Made by a program: the position numbers and the translations under genes. The notes under the pieces are model-generated. The model ran no database searches, was not told the origin of the DNA, and saw nothing but the letters and a program-made list of their open reading frames with translations. A stretch of 64,000 nt of DNA from Lycorma delicatula (taxonomy: Eukaryota; Arthropoda; Insecta; Hemiptera; Fulgoridae). The stretch is from NCBI RefSeq assembly GCF_047948215.1, contig NC_134462.1, forward strand, positions 118,354,437-118,418,436. The letters run 5' to 3'. Positions within the stretch are counted from its first letter, which is position 1; each line of letters opens with the position of its first letter. Positions 61,500 through 64,000 of the stretch are shown here, piece after piece.

Positions 61500-63079
61500 A
61501 ACGTGCTACCGACTTCATATGGCCTAACCACGATCACACAATGACTCTTCCTATATATAACTTCAATTATTCAATTAGACTACTCAATAAGACTTAAATA
61601 ACCTCAAAGACAAAATTCTGTGCGACATAAATCTGGGAGGTAGGTGATCATAGACCACCGGAAATTAATTTCTTCCCAAAGAACTCATTTAATTTAACAT
61701 TGTGTTATTCGATGTGTGGGCTGTTGCACATTTTTGCTGCAGTCAGCAATCGAGTTCCTGTTATAGCAACGCTATGAAATTGGTTATAATTTGCAGGAAG
61801 CGTTCAGGTATTACTGTTTCCGTGAAAAATATTGGATTCACTAATCTCTTCCGCAAAATTACGGAACAAAATCCGAATTTTTCTGGATGTTATGAATTGT
61901 TGGGGAAAAAAGTGTGGTTCCTCTGTACTCTAATATCAGTTTTTCTTCCTCTTTACATTGCTACCTAGACAAAGTTGTCTAATTAAACTTCGGCACAAAA
62001 AGAAATTCTATTCAAGATCCAAGTATTGCCTCAACAAAACGCATAAAGCGTTTGAAATACTTGAAGAATTTTCTGTGATCGGGTTCTCGCAATTACTACT
62101 TGTCATGAATTAGAAATAGACGTATTTTATTTTATTTATGGCTTTTCAGACATTCCCGTACGAGATTCTAATTTCCTGAGGTAGCATTCTTGTTGATTTC
62201 GAAATGATCGTTTTCAGCGGATGTACAGATACTAAAGTTTCATAATTTAAAATTGCTGGCCGGTCGAACTTTTTGTTCACCTACGTTATCACTTTTCTAC
62301 ATTAGCAGCAACTTACGTAAAATTGCTGACTTATCGGGTAAGATTGATCAAAGAAAAGCTATAGCAAAGTCTTCCTGGACTTTACAAATGGTTGCGATTT
62401 AAAAAGAAAAATCGTAAGAATAAATACTCGTTTGTACTATGTAAAATGCATGATAGTCTTTTTATAGCACGCACTTCACTGACAAACAAAATAGGTGGGG
62501 GTTACTTTATTTATTTTTATTTTATTTATTTAAAATTCGCTTGAATAAATACAAAATATTATAAAATACGAAAATAAAAATATAATAAAAAGTTAAAAAT
62601 ATTGATTCAATAAATCGTTTCTAATACACATTAACCTTGCTCTCGAAAGTAAATACTTCTGGCGAGTGCTAGATTTGTGATAAATGTAAACAATAAATGT
62701 TATCAAAATCATAATCTATTTCTAAAGCTATATTACTTAAATACCTCTCAGAGTCGAAAGGAAATAATTTATGGGAAATAAAATAAACTGTAAATCATAT
62801 ACAAAAGCATTTTTACTTATTTAATACAACGCATATACCATATAATAATACTGCAATAAAATATCTTTAATAAAAACATCGCTTAGATACTTCGAGGAAT
62901 AAAAACAAAATACTTAAATTAAAATAAATATAACTAATTAAATAAGTAAATATAAATAATTAAATATAAATAAATATTAAAATTAATATACGCTGTTAAA
63001 ATCATACTCACCATTTACAGAAAAAAATCTTCAGTTATCTCTCTTTAAGGAGTGTACAAAAACCAAAATACCCAAATCA
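61500..63079. other. AT-rich DNA, no gene supported
   Basis: The 88-codon frame at 61702-61968 has no recognised domain. 62500-63000 is almost pure A/T. Confidence 0.5.
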
Positions 63080-63111
63080 ATATCAACCATTAAATTGTTA
63101 ATGGTTGATAT
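63080..63111. repeat. Perfect 14 bp hairpin
   Basis: ATATCAACCATTAA (63080-63093) pairs perfectly with TTAATGGTTGATAT (63098-63111) around loop ATTG. A further partial repeat, GTGGTTGATATCAT, follows at once. Confidence 0.9.
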
Positions 63112-63374
63112 CATGTAGTGGTTGATATCATATCACAGTAATACCATCTGGCTTCATGATATTAAACCTTTCCCAAAGAGAACTCTATTAGCATGAGGTA
63201 AAAAATAACATGAAAAGGCATCAAACGTATGCATTAAAAATTGGAAAATTGGAAAATTGTAAATTTAACAGAAACTTTTAAAGATATTATACGAGACATT
63301 ATTAACGTCGTTTAATTTTTTTAATTTTTTGTTAAAATTTGTTAAAATTTATAGGGTTACAATTTGTTAAAATT

Positions 63375-63855
63375 AACTTTCTTGTACGAAGTAAAGGAAG
63401 TGTTGTGATTACAAAAAAAATTTGGTTTCCAGATGTCCAAGGAAATATCCATTTTGACCATCCCTCAATTCATTTTGACTAGTTTCGGCGTGCCGTCTGT
63501 ACGTGGGTATGTATGTACGTACTTACGTAAGTATCTATCTCGCATAACTCAAAAACTATTAATCTTAGGATGTTGAAATTTTGGATTTAGGACTGTTGTA
63601 ACATCTAGTTGTGCACCTCCCATTTTGATTGCAATCGACTGAACCAAACGTGCCCAAAACAGCAGTAAAAGCAAGTTTTATAACTGCAGTAATAAGTCCT
63701 CATTGAGAGCTTTTCAACGATATATCATAAGTGTAGTACTTATTTTCATTCGTTCCAGAGTTATAGCCTAATAAACCTTTTATGAAATATTTGGACGTTA
63801 GGTGAACATCGGTTCACCTAACATCCAACATCGGTTCGAATCAGACTTCATTTCC
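63375..63855 (+). repeat. Interspersed repeat R1x, plus copy
   Basis: Begins CTTGTACGAAGTAAAGGAAG and shares its whole block order with the reverse complement of 23215-23640. Near its end GTTAGGTGAAC/GTTCACCTAAC (63797-63822) forms a perfect 11 bp hairpin that the other copy lacks. That suggests a local inverted duplication after insertion. It ends near ATCGGTTCGAATCAGACTTC. No coding content. Confidence 0.88.
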
Positions 63856-64000
63856 ATTTTTTAACTATTTTTTCTTTAATTAAATATATTGATTTATTAA
63901 TAATTATTAACCTCTGATTGTAAAAAAAAAAAAAATTACGATAAACTATAACAAAAGAAAAAGAAGTTTTAACGAAATAAAATTTTATGTACTTTCATTT

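Noticed and set aside
61702..61968. 88-codon frame near the right end
   Set aside because: No recognised domain, and no repeat or codon pattern supporting it.
1..64000. CRISPR array, bacterial operon or viral genome
   Set aside because: No regularly spaced identical repeats, no runs of long dense frames and no ribosome-binding-site pattern; the content is eukaryotic transposon debris.

Overview
The window reads as a piece of a large, AT-rich, repeat-rich insect nuclear genome, most likely a hemipteran; that placement is an inference from the style of the repeats, not a search result. I find no intact host protein-coding gene, no rRNA, no genuine tRNA, no CRISPR array and no bacterial-type operon. 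Everything with recognisable coding content is a decayed or truncated transposable element: BEL/Pao retrotransposons, several kinds of non-LTR retrotransposon (LINE), Tc1/mariner-type, Merlin-type and hAT-type DNA transposons, and tRNA-derived SINEs. All coding remnants carry stops and frameshifts, so no active element is visible.

Layout: 1-1330 is a composite repeat built round an inverted repeat of about 100 bp per arm with a GC-rich hairpin at its centre. A 5'-truncated LINE tail lies on the minus strand at 6827-7343. A GC-rich repeat island spans 10930-11900. A minus-strand SINE is at 14866-14941. A Tc1/mariner-like transposase pseudogene lies at 21494-22440 (+), followed by a second SINE type (22693-22965) and one copy of an interspersed repeat (23215-23640) whose inverted partner is at 63375-63855.

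The centre, 26885-37260, is a cluster of nested elements. BEL/Pao element 1 (protease fragment, reverse transcriptase, RNase H, integrase, putative 3' LTR) is bracketed by a 700-730 bp direct repeat. It is followed in the same orientation by BEL/Pao element 2 (LTR-like promoter, gag, protease, start of RT). Element 2 is cut off by an R1-type LINE inserted on the minus strand, and then comes a second Tc1/mariner-like transposase pseudogene.

Beyond this are two more copies of the minus-strand LINE tail (40865-41160, with a target-site duplication, and 42841-43637), a mariner C-terminal fragment (49040-49345, -), a third SINE copy, and a complete 975 bp non-autonomous hAT-type element with a perfect 8 bp target-site duplication (51186-52160). 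Next are a SINE directly followed by an R1-type LINE (56278-58770, +) and a Merlin-type transposase fossil (58740-59450, -). The remaining DNA is AT-rich, with microsatellites and an unusually visible number of near-perfect short-loop hairpins.

A minus-strand tract at about 38880-41180 has quasi-open reading frames that I could not assign to any family. It is the best candidate for unexplained coding content.
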